This document shows positions 51,630 to 61,444 of a stretch of DNA of 64,000 bases, piece by piece. Each line of letters begins with the position of its first letter. Position 1 is the first letter of the stretch. Source of the stretch: Bacillus infantis NRRL B-14911. Lineage in GTDB: Bacteria > Bacillota > Bacilli > Bacillales > Cytobacillaceae. The notes beneath the pieces are model-generated. The model saw only the letters and a program-made list of their open reading frames with translations, had not been told where the DNA came from and ran no database searches. The DNA is taken from contig NC_022524.1 in assembly GCF_000473245.1 (NCBI RefSeq), positions 892,501-956,500 of the forward strand, read 5' to 3'. The position numbers and the translations under genes were made by a program.

Positions 51630-52337
51630 ATGATCAATCTGGATTTTACAGGTAACGCAGTAGAATGGGCAGCCACCATATTGGCTTATGCAGCTATTGT
51701 GATTGCCGCAATCGTTTTATATAAAAAGCAGGATGAAAAGCCCAAGGTATTAAAAATCATCCTCATTATGTTTATTGGACTCTTTTCTTTTTCAATTAAC
51801 TGGCAAAGTGACGGCCTGCCCATCCGGCTGCCGATACTGCCTCTCGGGGTATGGATTCTCTATTTTTTCTCCAGGGGCAAAGAAGGGAGATGGGCAAAGT
51901 ACCGGCGGTTTGCCTGGCTCGGGTTTGCTGCTAATTTTGCCCTGCTTGCAGCTTCACTTGCAGCGGCTATGTTCTATCACGCGATCTATGATACAAAGGA
52001 TCCTGCCGTCTATTTGTCCAATGTTGAAAAGGCGGAAGTAGTCCTGCTGCACCCATCTGCAGAAAAAACAGTTCTCCGCCCGGGAGCCCTGATGGAGACA
52101 GGAACATGGACCAGGGAAAATGTTGATAGTGAAGAATGGTACAGGGAAATAACGATGGAAGAGACTCGTGATGAAAGATTTCCTTATCTGCTTTCCGGGG
52201 CAGAGCCTAAATGGGGAAGCGGCCTGGAGTCAGTTATTTATATAGAAAAAGATGGGAGGGGCATATTGATCTCTGGGCCGGATGCTCAGCTGTATTATCG
52301 GGCTGAAGTGCCGCTGACCGAACCCCTTTCCAGATAA
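51630..52337 (+). CDS. membrane protein of unknown function
   Basis: 235 residues. Three hydrophobic segments near the N-terminus (ATILAYAAIVIAAIVLY; VLKIILIMFIGLFSFSI; LPILPLGVWILYFF), a fourth (FAANFALLAASLAAAMFYH) and a C-terminal soluble domain of about 110 residues, probably outside (SNVEKAEVVLLHPSAEKTVLRPG). CAGGAGGTGAG precedes ATG 51630, so the upstream ATG 51606 is not favoured. Not recognised; monocistronic. Confidence 0.75.
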   Translation: MINLDFTGNAVEWAATILAYAAIVIAAIVLYKKQDEKPKVLKIILIMFIGLFSFSINWQSDGLPIRLPILPLGVWILYFFSRGKEGRWAKYRRFAWLGFAANFALLAASLAAAMFYHAIYDTKDPAVYLSNVEKAEVVLLHPSAEKTVLRPGALMETGTWTRENVDSEEWYREITMEETRDERFPYLLSGAEPKWGSGLESVIYIEKDGRGILISGPDAQLYYRAEVPLTEPLSR

Positions 52338-52413
52338 AAAGGGTTTTAGCCGGCCACTCCGCATTGTCCGTTCATCCATTATGCTATAAAATCAGAAGCA
52401 GAAGGATAATGGG

Positions 52414-53142
52414 GTGAGCCATGTGAACTATAAACGGATTAAACCGCGTAAAATATATGAAGAAATTGCTGAGGCGCTAATGGATATGATCAAGTCAGGA
52501 GAGCTGAAGCCGGGAGATAAGCTTGCTTCGGTCCAGCAGCTGGCGGAAAACTTCCAGGTCGGCAGGTCTGCCGTCCGGGAGGCCTTGAGCGCTTTGCGTG
52601 CCATGGGACTTGTGGAAATGCACCAGGGCGAAGGAACTTATATCAGGGAATTTGAATCCAATATGCTGACACTTCCAGTATATACAGCCATGCTGATGAA
52701 AAAGACAGATGTTAAAAATCTTCTGGAGGTGCGGAGGATCCTTGAGGTCGGCGCCGTCAGTGCTGCTGCAGAAAGGCGTACGGTAGAGCAGCTGGCTGAA
52801 ATTGAATCAGCGCTTGAGCAGATGAAAAAGGCCAGCGATGAAGAGCTTGGGGAAGAAGCGGATTTTCAGTTTCATATGGCGATTGCCAAGGCGTCGCAAA
52901 ATGATCTGCTGATCAGCCTGATGAATAATGTTTCGGAAATGATGGTAACCACCATGCGTGAGACAAGGAGAATCTGGCTGTATTCTACCGAAAAAGCTTT
53001 AGGCCGCCTCACACTCGAGCACCAGAGCATCTATGAAAGCATCCGGGACCAGGATGGGCCCAGCGCCCAGCAGCTGATGCTTGACCACCTGCATAGTGTG
53101 GAAGAGGTCCTGATGAAATATATGAACGAAATGGAAGAGTGA
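52414..53142 (+). CDS. lutR: GntR/FadR-type regulator LutR
   Basis: 242 residues. Winged helix (ALMDMIKSGELKPGDKLASVQQLAENFQVGRSAVREALSALRAMGLVEMHQGEGTYIR, about 21-78) and an all-helical FCD ligand domain with DFQFHMAIAKAS and LEHQSIYESIRD (metal-binding His residues expected). Matches LutR, the L-lactate-responsive repressor of lactate use. GTG 52414 has AAGGA 7 bases before; GTG 52423 is an alternative. Followed by its own terminator and lutP. The same TCATCTGATGA palindrome before lutP and lutA is the likely operator. Confidence 0.92.
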   Translation: MSHVNYKRIKPRKIYEEIAEALMDMIKSGELKPGDKLASVQQLAENFQVGRSAVREALSALRAMGLVEMHQGEGTYIREFESNMLTLPVYTAMLMKKTDVKNLLEVRRILEVGAVSAAAERRTVEQLAEIESALEQMKKASDEELGEEADFQFHMAIAKASQNDLLISLMNNVSEMMVTTMRETRRIWLYSTEKALGRLTLEHQSIYESIRDQDGPSAQQLMLDHLHSVEEVLMKYMNEMEE

Positions 53143-53144
53143 GG

Positions 53145-53182
53145 GCCTGCATCCGAGGGGGATGCAGGCTTATTTATTTTTT
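53145..53182 (+). terminator. terminator of lutR
   Basis: GCCTGCATCC-GAGGG-GGATGCAGGC followed by TTATTTATTTTTT. Confidence 0.9.
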
Positions 53183-53265
53183 ATGATTCTTTGCTCGGTA
53201 TTTAGGAATCCATTAAAACCGAAAAGCGGGACTCCCTGCAAAAGTTAATATCTGAAAATTTCCTA

Positions 53266-53327
53266 TTGTAATGTGAAAGCGTTTTACTTATACTGTTTAA
53301 TAGAATAAAGTCATCTGATGACCTGTT
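53266..53327 (+). promoter_or_regulatory. lutP promoter with cre and LutR operator
   Basis: TTGTAA (53266-53271), 17 bases, TATACT (53289-53294). TGAAAGCGTTTTAC (53274-53287, 12/14 cre) fills the spacer, and TCATCTGATGA (53311-53321) lies just downstream of the expected start. Both fit repression. Confidence 0.8.
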
Positions 53328-53369
53328 AACATGATGAATGAATATGCGATTAAAAAGGAGAGAAAAACG

Positions 53370-55154
53370 ATGAGTATTGGAATGCTCGCTCTCATTGCTA
53401 CCATACCGATTGTTTCGGTATTTGTTTTTTTAGTCATATTGAGATGGCCAGCGAATAAGGCGATGCCTTTATCGCTGATCGTAACCGTCCTGATGGCCAT
53501 GGCTGTGTGGAAGGTGCCTGGCGCCCAGATCGGGGCTGCTGCTGTCAAAGGCCTGGCGACCGCCCTTGAAGTAGGGGTGATTGTCTTCGGAGCAATCCTG
53601 CTTCTTAACACCTTGAAAGAAAGCGGTGCCATCTTTACGATACGTAAAGGCTTTATGAGCATCTCGCCTGACAGGCGCGTCCAGACGATCATCGTCTGCT
53701 GGCTGTTCGGTTCCTTCCTGGAAGGTGCCGCAGGATGGGGAGCCCCGGCCACAATTGTCGGTCCGCTTCTTGTGGCAATCGGATTCCCCGCGATGGGAGC
53801 TGTCATGGTTGCCCTGATCCTGCAGTCAACGCCGGTATCATATGGAGCCGTCGGTACACCGATCCTGATCGGCGTCAATACCGGACTGAAGGATTCGCCG
53901 CTTGTCCAAAGCTATGTTGCTGAACAAGGAACAACGATGGAGGCATACATAAACGGTATCGGCGGCCAGGTTGCCCTGATTCACGGAGTGATCGGGATAT
54001 TCATCCCTCTCTTTATGGTTACGATGCTGACTTATTTCTTTGGGAAAAATAAATCGATTGCAGAAGGGCTTGCCATCTGGAAGTTTGCTATTTTCGCAGG
54101 ACTCGCATTCACGGTGCCTTACGCGCTTGTGGCCAATCTCCTTGGACCGGAATTCCCGTCCATGATCGGCGGTTTGATAGGACTTGCCATTGTGGTGCCG
54201 GCAGCAAGGAAGGGATTCCTTGTTCCGAAAAAGTCCTGGGATTTCGATTCAGCAGACAACTGGGATCCTGCCTGGACGGGAACCCTCCAGGTTGATAAAG
54301 AGGATGCTGCGAAAAAGTCTGTCTCTTTCCTGGCAGCCTGGATGCCTTACATCCTTGTTGCGGTACTGCTGGTGCTGACAAGACTGAAGACACTCCCGTT
54401 TGCCGGATGGATCCAGTCCTGGGTCATCAGCCTTGAGAATGTATTCGGGACAGTCATCACAGTTGAATCCAAACCGTTGAATATTCCCGGTGTTGTATTC
54501 ATTGCTGTATCGCTGATCTCCATCCTTATTTACAGGATGAATATGAAAGCATACGGCCGGGCGGTCAAAGATTCTGTCAAAACCGTTGTCAGTGCCATGG
54601 CAGCCCTTATTTTCGCAGTGCCGATGGTGCAGGTATTCATCAATTCCGGCGTCAACGCAGCTGACTATACCAGCATGCCGCTCGCACTCGCTGAGGGCAT
54701 ATCAGAGGTATTCGGCTCCTACTGGCCGCTTGCAGCACCGACGATTGGAGCGATCGGCGCATTTGCGGCCGGAAGCAATACAATCAGCAATATGATGTTT
54801 TCGCTCTTCCAGTTCGGGGTGGCAGACAATATCATGGCAGCACCTGCCACAATTGTTGCCCTGCAGGCAGTCGGCGGAGCTGCCGGCAATATGATCTGTG
54901 TGCATAATGTTGTGGCTGCGTCCTCTTCTGCAGGCCTGATCGGAAAAGAAGGAAATTTGATCAGAAAAACACTGATCCCGATGACCTTCTATGTCATTTT
55001 TGCCGGGGGGATCGGCTATACAGCCATCAATGGCTTCGGCTTGAATGCAGGGACAGCCATCCTCGCGCTTGCCGCCGGCTTCATCCTCGTGATGCTGTAC
55101 AAAGGGGAAAAACAGAACCGTACGGAAAGCAGGCAGCTGAAAAAAACAGCTTGA
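53370..55154 (+). CDS. lutP: L-lactate permease
   Basis: 594-residue lactate permease of the LctP family with about 13 membrane segments. It imports L-lactate with protons. Family motifs: [26 protein letters not shown] (about 111-136), [21 protein letters not shown], and [24 protein letters not shown] near residue 470. ATG 53370 has AAAAAGGAG; an upstream in-frame ATG at 53331 overlaps the operator region. Controlled by the LutR and cre sites just upstream. Supplies substrate for LutABC. Confidence 0.93.
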   Translation: MSIGMLALIATIPIVSVFVFLVILRWPANKAMPLSLIVTVLMAMAVWKVPGAQIGAAAVKGLATALEVGVIVFGAILLLNTLKESGAIFTIRKGFMSISPDRRVQTIIVCWLFGSFLEGAAGWGAPATIVGPLLVAIGFPAMGAVMVALILQSTPVSYGAVGTPILIGVNTGLKDSPLVQSYVAEQGTTMEAYINGIGGQVALIHGVIGIFIPLFMVTMLTYFFGKNKSIAEGLAIWKFAIFAGLAFTVPYALVANLLGPEFPSMIGGLIGLAIVVPAARKGFLVPKKSWDFDSADNWDPAWTGTLQVDKEDAAKKSVSFLAAWMPYILVAVLLVLTRLKTLPFAGWIQSWVISLENVFGTVITVESKPLNIPGVVFIAVSLISILIYRMNMKAYGRAVKDSVKTVVSAMAALIFAVPMVQVFINSGVNAADYTSMPLALAEGISEVFGSYWPLAAPTIGAIGAFAAGSNTISNMMFSLFQFGVADNIMAAPATIVALQAVGGAAGNMICVHNVVAASSSAGLIGKEGNLIRKTLIPMTFYVIFAGGIGYTAINGFGLNAGTAILALAAGFILVMLYKGEKQNRTESRQLKKTA

Positions 55155-55159
55155 TAATC

Positions 55160-55190
55160 GGCAGGTTCCTATAAGGGGCCTGTCTTTTTC
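55160..55190 (+). terminator. terminator of lutP
   Basis: GGCAGGTTCC-TATAA-GGGGCCTGTC (imperfect) followed by TTTTTC. Confidence 0.65.
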
Positions 55191-55217
55191 TTAGGAAAGT
55201 ATTTTAGTGTACTAAAG

Positions 55218-55320
55218 TCATCTGATGACCTGTTGACTATAAACGTATAAAGATTTAAACTATATAGTATCAAAAGTAAAAAAAGTGAATCAGCTTTCAA
55301 AAGAAGTGAAAGCGATAACA
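55218..55320 (+). promoter_or_regulatory. control region of lutABC: LutR operator, promoter and cre
   Basis: TCATCTGATGA (55218-55228) within a 22-base block identical to that before lutP. TTGACT (55232-55237), 17 bases, TAAACT is a candidate promoter. TGAAAGCGATAACA (55307-55320) is a 14/14 cre match in the 5' leader, suiting a roadblock role. Confidence 0.8.
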
Positions 55321-55337
55321 AGGAAAAGGTGAAATCG

Positions 55338-56054
55338 ATGAAAGTATCATTATTTGTTACCTGCCTGATCGATATATTCCAGACGGAAGCGGGAAAAGAT
55401 ACCGTGGAGCTGCTCGAAAGGCTCGGCTGTGAAGTCGATTTCCCGGAGCGTCAGACATGCTGCGGACAGCCTGCTTACAACAGCGGCTATGTGGAAAAAG
55501 CGAAAGAATCGATGAAACATATGATAAAAGTTTTTGAGCATGCAGATTATGTGGTATCTCCTTCGGGATCATGCAGCACGATGTTCAAAGAATATCCCCA
55601 TATTTTCAAAGGGGACCCGAAATGGGAAGAGAGGGCCCAGCGTTTGGCTGATAAAACGTTTGAACTGACGCAGTTCATTGTTGATGTGCTCGGCGTTGAA
55701 GATGTCGGTGCCAGGCTTGATGGGAAGGCAACCTATCATACTTCCTGCCATATGACGAGGCTGCTCGGAGTGAAGGAAGCGCCGATGAAGCTGCTGGGCA
55801 ATGTGAAGGGGCTTGAGATGAGGCCGCTTCAGAACAGCTATGACTGCTGCGGCTTTGGAGGCACTTTTTCGGTAAAAATGACACCGATTTCAGAGCAGAT
55901 GGTCGATGAAAAAGTCATGCATATTGAAGAATCAGAGGCTGATATTTTAATAGGCGGTGATTGCGGCTGCCTGATGAATATCGGCGGGCGGATCGAGAGG
56001 CACGGAAAGCAGATCAAAGTAATGCACATAGCATCCGTCCTGAACAGCAGGTAA
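55338..56054 (+). CDS. lutA: L-lactate oxidation complex subunit LutA
   Basis: 238-residue Cys-rich protein of the L-lactate oxidising LutABC complex. Two CCG domains are seen: [12 protein letters not shown] (about residue 36-47) and CHMTRLLG...[10 protein letters not shown] (about 139-180), with the late [13 protein letters not shown]; they coordinate an iron-sulfur cluster. Start at ATG 55338 with AAAAGG upstream. First gene of lutABC. Confidence 0.93.
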   Translation: MKVSLFVTCLIDIFQTEAGKDTVELLERLGCEVDFPERQTCCGQPAYNSGYVEKAKESMKHMIKVFEHADYVVSPSGSCSTMFKEYPHIFKGDPKWEERAQRLADKTFELTQFIVDVLGVEDVGARLDGKATYHTSCHMTRLLGVKEAPMKLLGNVKGLEMRPLQNSYDCCGFGGTFSVKMTPISEQMVDEKVMHIEESEADILIGGDCGCLMNIGGRIERHGKQIKVMHIASVLNSR

Positions 56055-56082
56055 AAGTGCAGAGAAAGAGGGGGGAATAAAA

Positions 56083-57510
56083 ATGGCAATGAAGATTGGG
56101 GATAAGCCCTTCAAGGAACGGGTAGCCGGCGGCATCAATGATACGTTTATGCGCGGAGCCGTTTCCTCTGCACAGGGGCGCTTCCGCACAGGGCGCCTGA
56201 ATGCAGCGGAAGAGCTTGGGAACTGGGAGGACTGGCGCCAGCTTGGCGAAGAAATCCGCTCCCATACAATAGAAAATCTTGACTACTATCTGGAGCAGCT
56301 GAGCGAAAATGTGGCAAAGCGCGGCGGCCATGTCTTTTTTGCGGAAACGGCGGAAGAAGCGAATGACTATATCACGAATGTTGTAAAACGGAAAAAAGGA
56401 AAAAAGGTCGTTAAGTCCAAATCAATGGTCACAGAAGAAATCAACATGAACGAGGCGCTTGAAAAGGCCGGCTGCGAAGTCATTGAAACCGACCTTGGGG
56501 AGTGGATCCTGCAGGTCGATGACCATGATCCTCCTTCCCATATCGTCACGCCCGCACTTCATAAAAACAAAGAACAAATCCGCGATGTGTTCAAAGCGAA
56601 GCTGGGCTATGACAAAACGGAAAAGCCGGAAGAGCTTGCCTTGTTTGCACGGGAAAAGCTTCGCAAGGAATTCCTGGAGGCAGACATCGGCATCACAGGC
56701 TGCAATTTTGCCATTGCAGAGTCCGGCACGGTTTCTCTTGTGACGAATGAAGGAAATGCCCGGATGGTTACGGCGATCCCGAAGACGCAGATCACCGTTA
56801 TGGGCATGGAGAGGATTGTACCGACCTGGGAAGAAATGGAGGTCCTGGTCAGCCTTTTGACAAGGGCGGCAGTCGGGCAGAAGCTGACAAGCTATGTCAC
56901 CGGCCTGACCGGACCCAAGCAGGAGGGCGATGTTGACGGACCGGAGGAATTCCACCTGGTCATCGTCGACAATGGGCGCTCGAAGATATTGGGGACGGCC
57001 TTCCAGTCAATCCTGCACTGCATCCGCTGTGCAGCCTGCATCAATGTTTGCCCGGTCTACCGCCATGTAGGCGGACATTCCTACGGCTCCATCTATCCGG
57101 GACCGGTCGGGGCTGTCCTGTCGCCATTATTGGGCGGCTATGATGAATTTAAAGAACTTCCTTATGCTTCGACCTTATGCGCGGCGTGCACAGAGGCATG
57201 CCCAGTGAAGATTCCGCTTCACGAGCACCTGCTGCGCCATCGCCAGGAAATTGTCGAGAAAGAGGGCAGGGCTCCTGCCTTTGAGAATCTTTCCATGAAG
57301 GCCTTCAGCATGGGTACTGCTTCACCGGCCATGTACAATATCGGTTCAAAGCTGGCACCGGCGGCACTTGGCGTCTTTTCAAAGGATGAGAAAATTTCCA
57401 AAGGACCCGGCCCGCTGAAAAATTGGACAGATATCCGCGAATTCCCGGCACCTAAGAAAGACCGGTTCAGGGACTGGTTCAAAAAGAGAGAAAAAGAGGG
57501 TGACAAATAA
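56083..57510 (+). CDS. lutB: L-lactate oxidation iron-sulfur subunit LutB
   Basis: 475 residues. LUD domain at the N-terminal half ([23 protein letters not shown]) and two [4Fe-4S] motifs: [15 protein letters not shown] (about 311) and [13 protein letters not shown] (about 366). The C-terminal tail is helical and basic. Accepts electrons from L-lactate in the LutABC complex. AGAGGGGGG precedes ATG 56083. Its stop overlaps the start of lutC. Confidence 0.94.
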   Translation: MAMKIGDKPFKERVAGGINDTFMRGAVSSAQGRFRTGRLNAAEELGNWEDWRQLGEEIRSHTIENLDYYLEQLSENVAKRGGHVFFAETAEEANDYITNVVKRKKGKKVVKSKSMVTEEINMNEALEKAGCEVIETDLGEWILQVDDHDPPSHIVTPALHKNKEQIRDVFKAKLGYDKTEKPEELALFAREKLRKEFLEADIGITGCNFAIAESGTVSLVTNEGNARMVTAIPKTQITVMGMERIVPTWEEMEVLVSLLTRAAVGQKLTSYVTGLTGPKQEGDVDGPEEFHLVIVDNGRSKILGTAFQSILHCIRCAACINVCPVYRHVGGHSYGSIYPGPVGAVLSPLLGGYDEFKELPYASTLCAACTEACPVKIPLHEHLLRHRQEIVEKEGRAPAFENLSMKAFSMGTASPAMYNIGSKLAPAALGVFSKDEKISKGPGPLKNWTDIREFPAPKKDRFRDWFKKREKEGDK

Positions 57511-58226
57511 TGCCTGCAGGACAAATCCAAAACCGCTCCTCTTTCCTGGATAACCTGGCGAAGAATCTTGGACGGGAACGGCGCAATCATGTTGAAAAGC
57601 CGGTCTGGAAGCATAATCCGCAGTGGGAGGTCCTAAAGGGCTTTTCACAGGATGAGCTTGCCGAAGTCCTCATCAAGCAATGTGAAATCATCCATACAGA
57701 AGTGCATCGGACAGTAACAGCCGACCTTCCTTTTCTGATAACAGAACTGATAAAGGAAACAGGCGGAAAATCAGTCGTCACATGGGATGACCCCCGTTTT
57801 GAAGAATGCGGGCTCGGCAGCATGCAAAGCACCCTTAAAACGGACGGAATCGATCTGCATGTATGGGATCCCGAAGCCGGGGAAGAAAACCTCGCCATTT
57901 CAGCAACCGCCGATATCGGGATCACCTTCAGTGACACAACCCTGGCAGAATCCGGAACCGTTGTCCTATTCAGCGGCCAAGGAAAAGGGCGGTCTGTCAG
58001 CCTGCTTCCGGCCATCTACTTTGCCATCATCCCAAAAAGCACCATCGTCCCAAGAATGACCCAGGCAGCCAAAGCCATCCACGAAATGGCAGCCAGAGGA
58101 GAAGAAGTCCCATCCTGCATCAACTTCATCTCCGGCCCAAGCAACAGCGCCGACATCGAAATGAACCTAATCGTCGGCGTCCATGGCCCAGTCAAAGCTA
58201 TTTATTTGGTAGTGGATGACTTATAA
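57510..58226 (+). CDS. lutC: L-lactate oxidation subunit LutC
   Basis: 238 residues, LUD domain protein (GITFSDTTLAESGTVVLFSGQGKGRSVSLLP; FISGPSNSADIEMNLIVGVHGP, the characteristic C-terminal motif). The start ATG shares its A with the TAA of lutB (ATAATG), so translation is coupled. Completes the lactate oxidation complex; the product pyruvate enters central metabolism. Followed by a repeat-rich region before a terminator. Confidence 0.94.
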   Translation: MPAGQIQNRSSFLDNLAKNLGRERRNHVEKPVWKHNPQWEVLKGFSQDELAEVLIKQCEIIHTEVHRTVTADLPFLITELIKETGGKSVVTWDDPRFEECGLGSMQSTLKTDGIDLHVWDPEAGEENLAISATADIGITFSDTTLAESGTVVLFSGQGKGRSVSLLPAIYFAIIPKSTIVPRMTQAAKAIHEMAARGEEVPSCINFISGPSNSADIEMNLIVGVHGPVKAIYLVVDDL

Positions 58227-58291
58227 GGAAAGCTGACGAAATACAGCTGTTCAGTAATAAAAGGCTCCCAAAATCAAGTTATAAGCAGACT

Positions 58292-58550
58292 AAGAGTTAT
58301 TTAAGCTGCATAACATTTCAGCCAAGGCTTACCATATAAATTCCGAAAACCTGCTGATTGGAGTGGAAGGCACGCAGACTCCTGCGGGAGATAGCGGCAA
58401 GGCTGAGACCCCGCAAGAGCTTGCTCTGAGGAGGCTCAGCGTCGCCCCGCGGAAAGCGAAGTGCCTGCAACGGAAATCAGCAGCCTCCATTAGCAAGAGG
58501 AAAAGAGTCTATGAGTTGAATCAGATTGAAAAAAGGGTATAACCATCCAA
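58292..58550. repeat. structured Bacillus-type intergenic repeat, copy 1
   Basis: About 258-base unit. The core 58338-58497 contains GGAAGGCACGCAGACTCC and ends with GAAGTGCCTGCAACG. Internal complements (AGAGC/GCTCT, GCTGAG/CTCAGC, GGCAC/GTGCC) predict a compact RNA or DNA fold. I recognise a repeat of this kind from Bacillus intergenic regions. No ORF in it is credible. Confidence 0.85.
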
Positions 58551-58775
58551 AAGAGTTATTTGTGTTAAACAACTTTTCAGTAGAAACCATGCCAAAATTT
58601 CGAAGACCTGTTGATTGGAGTGGAAGGCACGCAGACTCCTGTGGGAGATAGCGGCAAGGCTGAGACCCCGCAAGAGCTTGCTCTGAGGAGGCTCAGCGTC
58701 GCCCCGCGGAAAGCGAAGTGCCTGCAACGCAAATCAACAGCCCCCATTAACAAGTGAAAAAAGTCTAAAAGCTGC
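58551..58775. repeat. structured Bacillus-type intergenic repeat, copy 2 (tandem)
   Basis: The core 58595-58754 aligns to copy 1 without gaps at an offset of 257 bases and differs at only a few positions. The shared leader AAGAGTTATTT (58292, 58551) shows that the flanks were duplicated as well. Confidence 0.88.
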
Positions 58776-58797
58776 TCCAAATTGGATCAGCTTTTTT
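58767..58797 (+). terminator. terminator after the tandem repeats
   Basis: AAAAGCTGCTCC-AAATT-GGATCAGCTTTTTT. The first terminator after lutC, so lut transcripts may include the repeats. Confidence 0.75.
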
Positions 58798-58925
58798 CTA
58801 TGTTTCTAAACAACACTCCTTAATGGCGCCTCCGCTTTTCTCTCTTTATTTTCAAATCCCCTTCCAGTATCCTTAAAAAAGAAGAGAAAATTAAACAGGC
58901 AATCTGAAATAAACGAGGGATCCCT

Positions 58926-59990
58926 ATGAAACAAATACACAGCGACATCATCCAGTTCCGCGGCACCCACTATGACTTCGGCTATATGCAGGGAGAAAAA
59001 ATCAAAAACTCCCTTTCCGTAAAAAACCGCGAGGAACAATGGAAAGTAAGAAAACCGCGCTTCATCATCGATGAAAAAGAAGCAAAGGATGTAATCAAAA
59101 AATTCGCCCCCGGCACTTGGGACGAACTGCTCGGCCTCCAGGAAGCACTGGAATGGCCGATGCAGAAAGTCCTCCAGGAGTTCGGCGGCTATCGCGTCGA
59201 TTATAACCGATCCGGCTGCTCCATCTTGACAGGCAGCAGCTATCTGATCCGCAACTACGACTATCATCCCAAAACCTATGAAGGCCGCTACACCCTTTTC
59301 CAGCCAACTGACCAGGGCTATGCCATCATCGGGCCCAGCCAGCGGGTCACAGGGCGGATGGATGGAATGAACGAAAAAGGCCTGGTGGTAGGCTATAACT
59401 TCATGAACCGGAAAAAACCGGGCGACGGCTTTATCTGCTGCATGATCGGGAGGCTGCTTCTTGAATCATGCGCAGATGCCGATGAAGCTGTAAGCATGCT
59501 CAAGGAGATTCCGCACCGCCATTCTTTCACCTATGTTGTATATGACCGAAGCGGGAAATCCTTTGCGGTGGAAACTTCCCCGCGCCGTGTGGAGATCCGG
59601 CAGACGAATGCCTGCACCAACCATTTTGAAATTATGAAAGATGAAAACCGCCACCATTTGGCAGACTCACTCCGCAGGCTTGCTGTTATCAAAGAAACAG
59701 GCGTGGAAATGACCGAAGCGATGGAGGCGTTCAGACTCCTGAATGATACAGATAAAGGCGTTTTTTCTGATTTATACAGCAGCTGGGCCGGCACCATCCA
59801 CACATCAGGTTATTTGCCTCAGGAAGGTAAAGCCTGGTTTGCCCTGGGCGGCGACCGGAGCCCGGTTGAATTTGACTTTGACAGATGGCTGCAGGGAGAA
59901 GATATTGATATGAAAAGGATCACAGGTGAAGTGAATACCAGCATCCCCTTCCTGCATATGGATGATCATGCAAACTGGTTCAGCAAATAA
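58926..59990 (+). CDS. C45-family peptidase / acyl-CoA:6-aminopenicillanate acyltransferase-like Ntn-hydrolase
   Basis: 354 residues. The N-terminal region (IIQFRGTHYDFGYMQGEKIK) is followed by Gly97-Cys98 in YNRSGCSILTG, the autoprocessing Cys of C45/AAT proteins. NYDYHPKTYEGRY, GRMDGMNEKGLVVGYNFMNRK and the YVVYDRSGKSFAVETSPR segment are family features. Predicted self-cleavage yields a catalytic N-terminal Cys; amide substrate unknown. GAGGGAT before ATG 58926 is a weak SD. Starts a run of same-strand genes. Confidence 0.88.
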   Translation: MKQIHSDIIQFRGTHYDFGYMQGEKIKNSLSVKNREEQWKVRKPRFIIDEKEAKDVIKKFAPGTWDELLGLQEALEWPMQKVLQEFGGYRVDYNRSGCSILTGSSYLIRNYDYHPKTYEGRYTLFQPTDQGYAIIGPSQRVTGRMDGMNEKGLVVGYNFMNRKKPGDGFICCMIGRLLLESCADADEAVSMLKEIPHRHSFTYVVYDRSGKSFAVETSPRRVEIRQTNACTNHFEIMKDENRHHLADSLRRLAVIKETGVEMTEAMEAFRLLNDTDKGVFSDLYSSWAGTIHTSGYLPQEGKAWFALGGDRSPVEFDFDRWLQGEDIDMKRITGEVNTSIPFLHMDDHANWFSK

Positions 59991-60010
59991 ACGTTGCCGG
60001 AGGTATGGAT

Positions 60011-60751
60011 ATGAATAAGAAAAGGCTGTTCCTGCTGTCCGGTCTTATTATTACAATAACAGTCGGCATCGGACTTTATTGGCTTTATTTTTCCAAACCG
60101 GACGGACTGCCTGATGACAAGAAGCTCATAGATTATATGAACCGCTATCATTCCGACATGCAGGCCAGTGATATCAAGGCAATCATCCCAGCCGATGAAG
60201 AGCATGTTTTTGTTCCTTTTGTGAGGAAAGGCGGAGAATATGGCGCCAGCTTCTGGACATGGAGAAAGCGCGATTGGGAGCTTGATTATATCAGCTCTGC
60301 CGGGGAGCCGAAGATTTGGCGGATCGACCCGGAAGACCCATCTTCATTCCGGATAGCCTGGAGCTTTTCGCCTGACAGCGGCTTAGAAAAGATTCGCTAC
60401 TATTTAATGAGAGACAGGGACTTTTTTGTTTCAGGGGGAAAAGAGACTTATTTGCCAAAGGTGCAGATGGAGCATGAAACCATGCTTGATGAAGGCAGCT
60501 ATGGGATGATGGAGCTGCCGGAAGAGTGGAAGTCCGTCGCGGGTTCGTTGGCGGATTCTGCCAAGAAGAGCCAGCCTGATTGGTTCTCTTTTCCTGTGCT
60601 CGGCATCCATTTTGGCTGGATTGGCTACGATGAAAATGGAAAAACCTTTATTCCGGATGTGGGTGACAGCTTTGGTACTGGCGGTTCAAATATAGATTAT
60701 ATGCAGATGCTTGGGGAGAATGACATTGAACAGCCAGGGAGGAAAGAATGA
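60011..60751 (+). CDS. membrane-anchored protein, unknown
   Basis: 246 residues. One N-terminal anchor (LFLLSGLIITITVGIGLYWLY, about 6-26) and an external domain rich in Trp, Gly and Asp (EYGASFWTWRKRDWELDYI; HFGWIGYDENGKTFIPDVGDSFGTGGSN). ATG 60011 is better spaced from GGAGG than ATG 60005. Its last bases overlap the start of the methyltransferase (ATGA), so they are translationally coupled. Not a family I recognise. Confidence 0.8.
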   Translation: MNKKRLFLLSGLIITITVGIGLYWLYFSKPDGLPDDKKLIDYMNRYHSDMQASDIKAIIPADEEHVFVPFVRKGGEYGASFWTWRKRDWELDYISSAGEPKIWRIDPEDPSSFRIAWSFSPDSGLEKIRYYLMRDRDFFVSGGKETYLPKVQMEHETMLDEGSYGMMELPEEWKSVAGSLADSAKKSQPDWFSFPVLGIHFGWIGYDENGKTFIPDVGDSFGTGGSNIDYMQMLGENDIEQPGRKE

Positions 60752-61353
60752 AAGAACAGGATTATGATAGACTTCTTCATATTAAAACAGAGGGCGGACA
60801 GCAGGGGTTTAACCGGTCCTTCCATTATCACCGATATGAAGCGACGCCTTATTCCGCGCTGGACATTTTATTTCAGGATTACAAGCTGGCGGGCACTGAC
60901 AGGCTTGTTGATTTCGGCTGCGGGAAGGGCCGGCTTGTCTTTTACAGCCACTATCTGTTCCAGGCTTCCGGCACAGGTGTTGAAATGAATGAAGATTTAT
61001 ATGAAGAAGCTCTTCGAAACGCAGAAACTTATGTGAAAAAAAGCAGAAAAAGCAGGGGGATGCTCCAATTTGAATGCAGCCTTGCAGAGGAATACAGCAT
61101 TAAGGCTGAGGAGAATTGCTTTTACTTCTTCAACCCATTTTCCATCCAGGTGTTCAGGAACATCATTGCGAATATCCTTTTGTCTGTGGAAGAGCACCCG
61201 CGCACTGCAGATATTGTGCTGTATTACCCTTCAGAGGATTATATTTTTTTCCTTGAAAATTATACAAGCTTTGAGCTGGAAAAAGAGGTTGAGCTTCCTG
61301 AAAGCAGCCATGATCATAATGAAAGGTTTTTGATCTACAGGCTAAAAGTATAA
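60748..61353 (+). CDS. class I SAM-dependent methyltransferase
   Basis: 201 residues. Rossmann-like methyltransferase with VDFGCGKGRLVFYSHYLFQASGTGVEMNEDLYEEA (motif I and the acidic end of beta-2, about 52-86) and the later motif FYFFNPFSIQVFRNIIANIL. Substrate unknown; the NPF motif in place of NPPY is common in uncharacterised Bacillus members. Overlaps the preceding gene by four bases. Confidence 0.87.
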   Translation: MKEQDYDRLLHIKTEGGQQGFNRSFHYHRYEATPYSALDILFQDYKLAGTDRLVDFGCGKGRLVFYSHYLFQASGTGVEMNEDLYEEALRNAETYVKKSRKSRGMLQFECSLAEEYSIKAEENCFYFFNPFSIQVFRNIIANILLSVEEHPRTADIVLYYPSEDYIFFLENYTSFELEKEVELPESSHDHNERFLIYRLKV

Positions 61354-61364
61354 AAGCGCTTTCA
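61351..61364 (+). promoter_or_regulatory. possible cre-like site before the hydrolase gene
   Basis: TAAAAGCGCTTTCA matches 13 of 14 cre positions and overlaps the methyltransferase stop. 81 bases before the hydrolase start; no clear promoter seen. Confidence 0.35.
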
Positions 61365-61444
61365 TTAATTGTCCTGACTATATAGAAATGAATGGAAATG
61401 GCAGATATAATGGTTTCAAGATAAATAGTAAATGGGGTAGGAGA

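Noticed and set aside
58338-58754. tRNA or other classical RNA gene in the structured repeats
   Set aside because: No cloverleaf or conserved tRNA boxes; two near-identical copies fit an intergenic repeat family better.
58521-58780. Short minus-strand ORFs in the tandem repeat region
   Set aside because: They are translations of the repeat itself, the well-known spurious type, without start signals.
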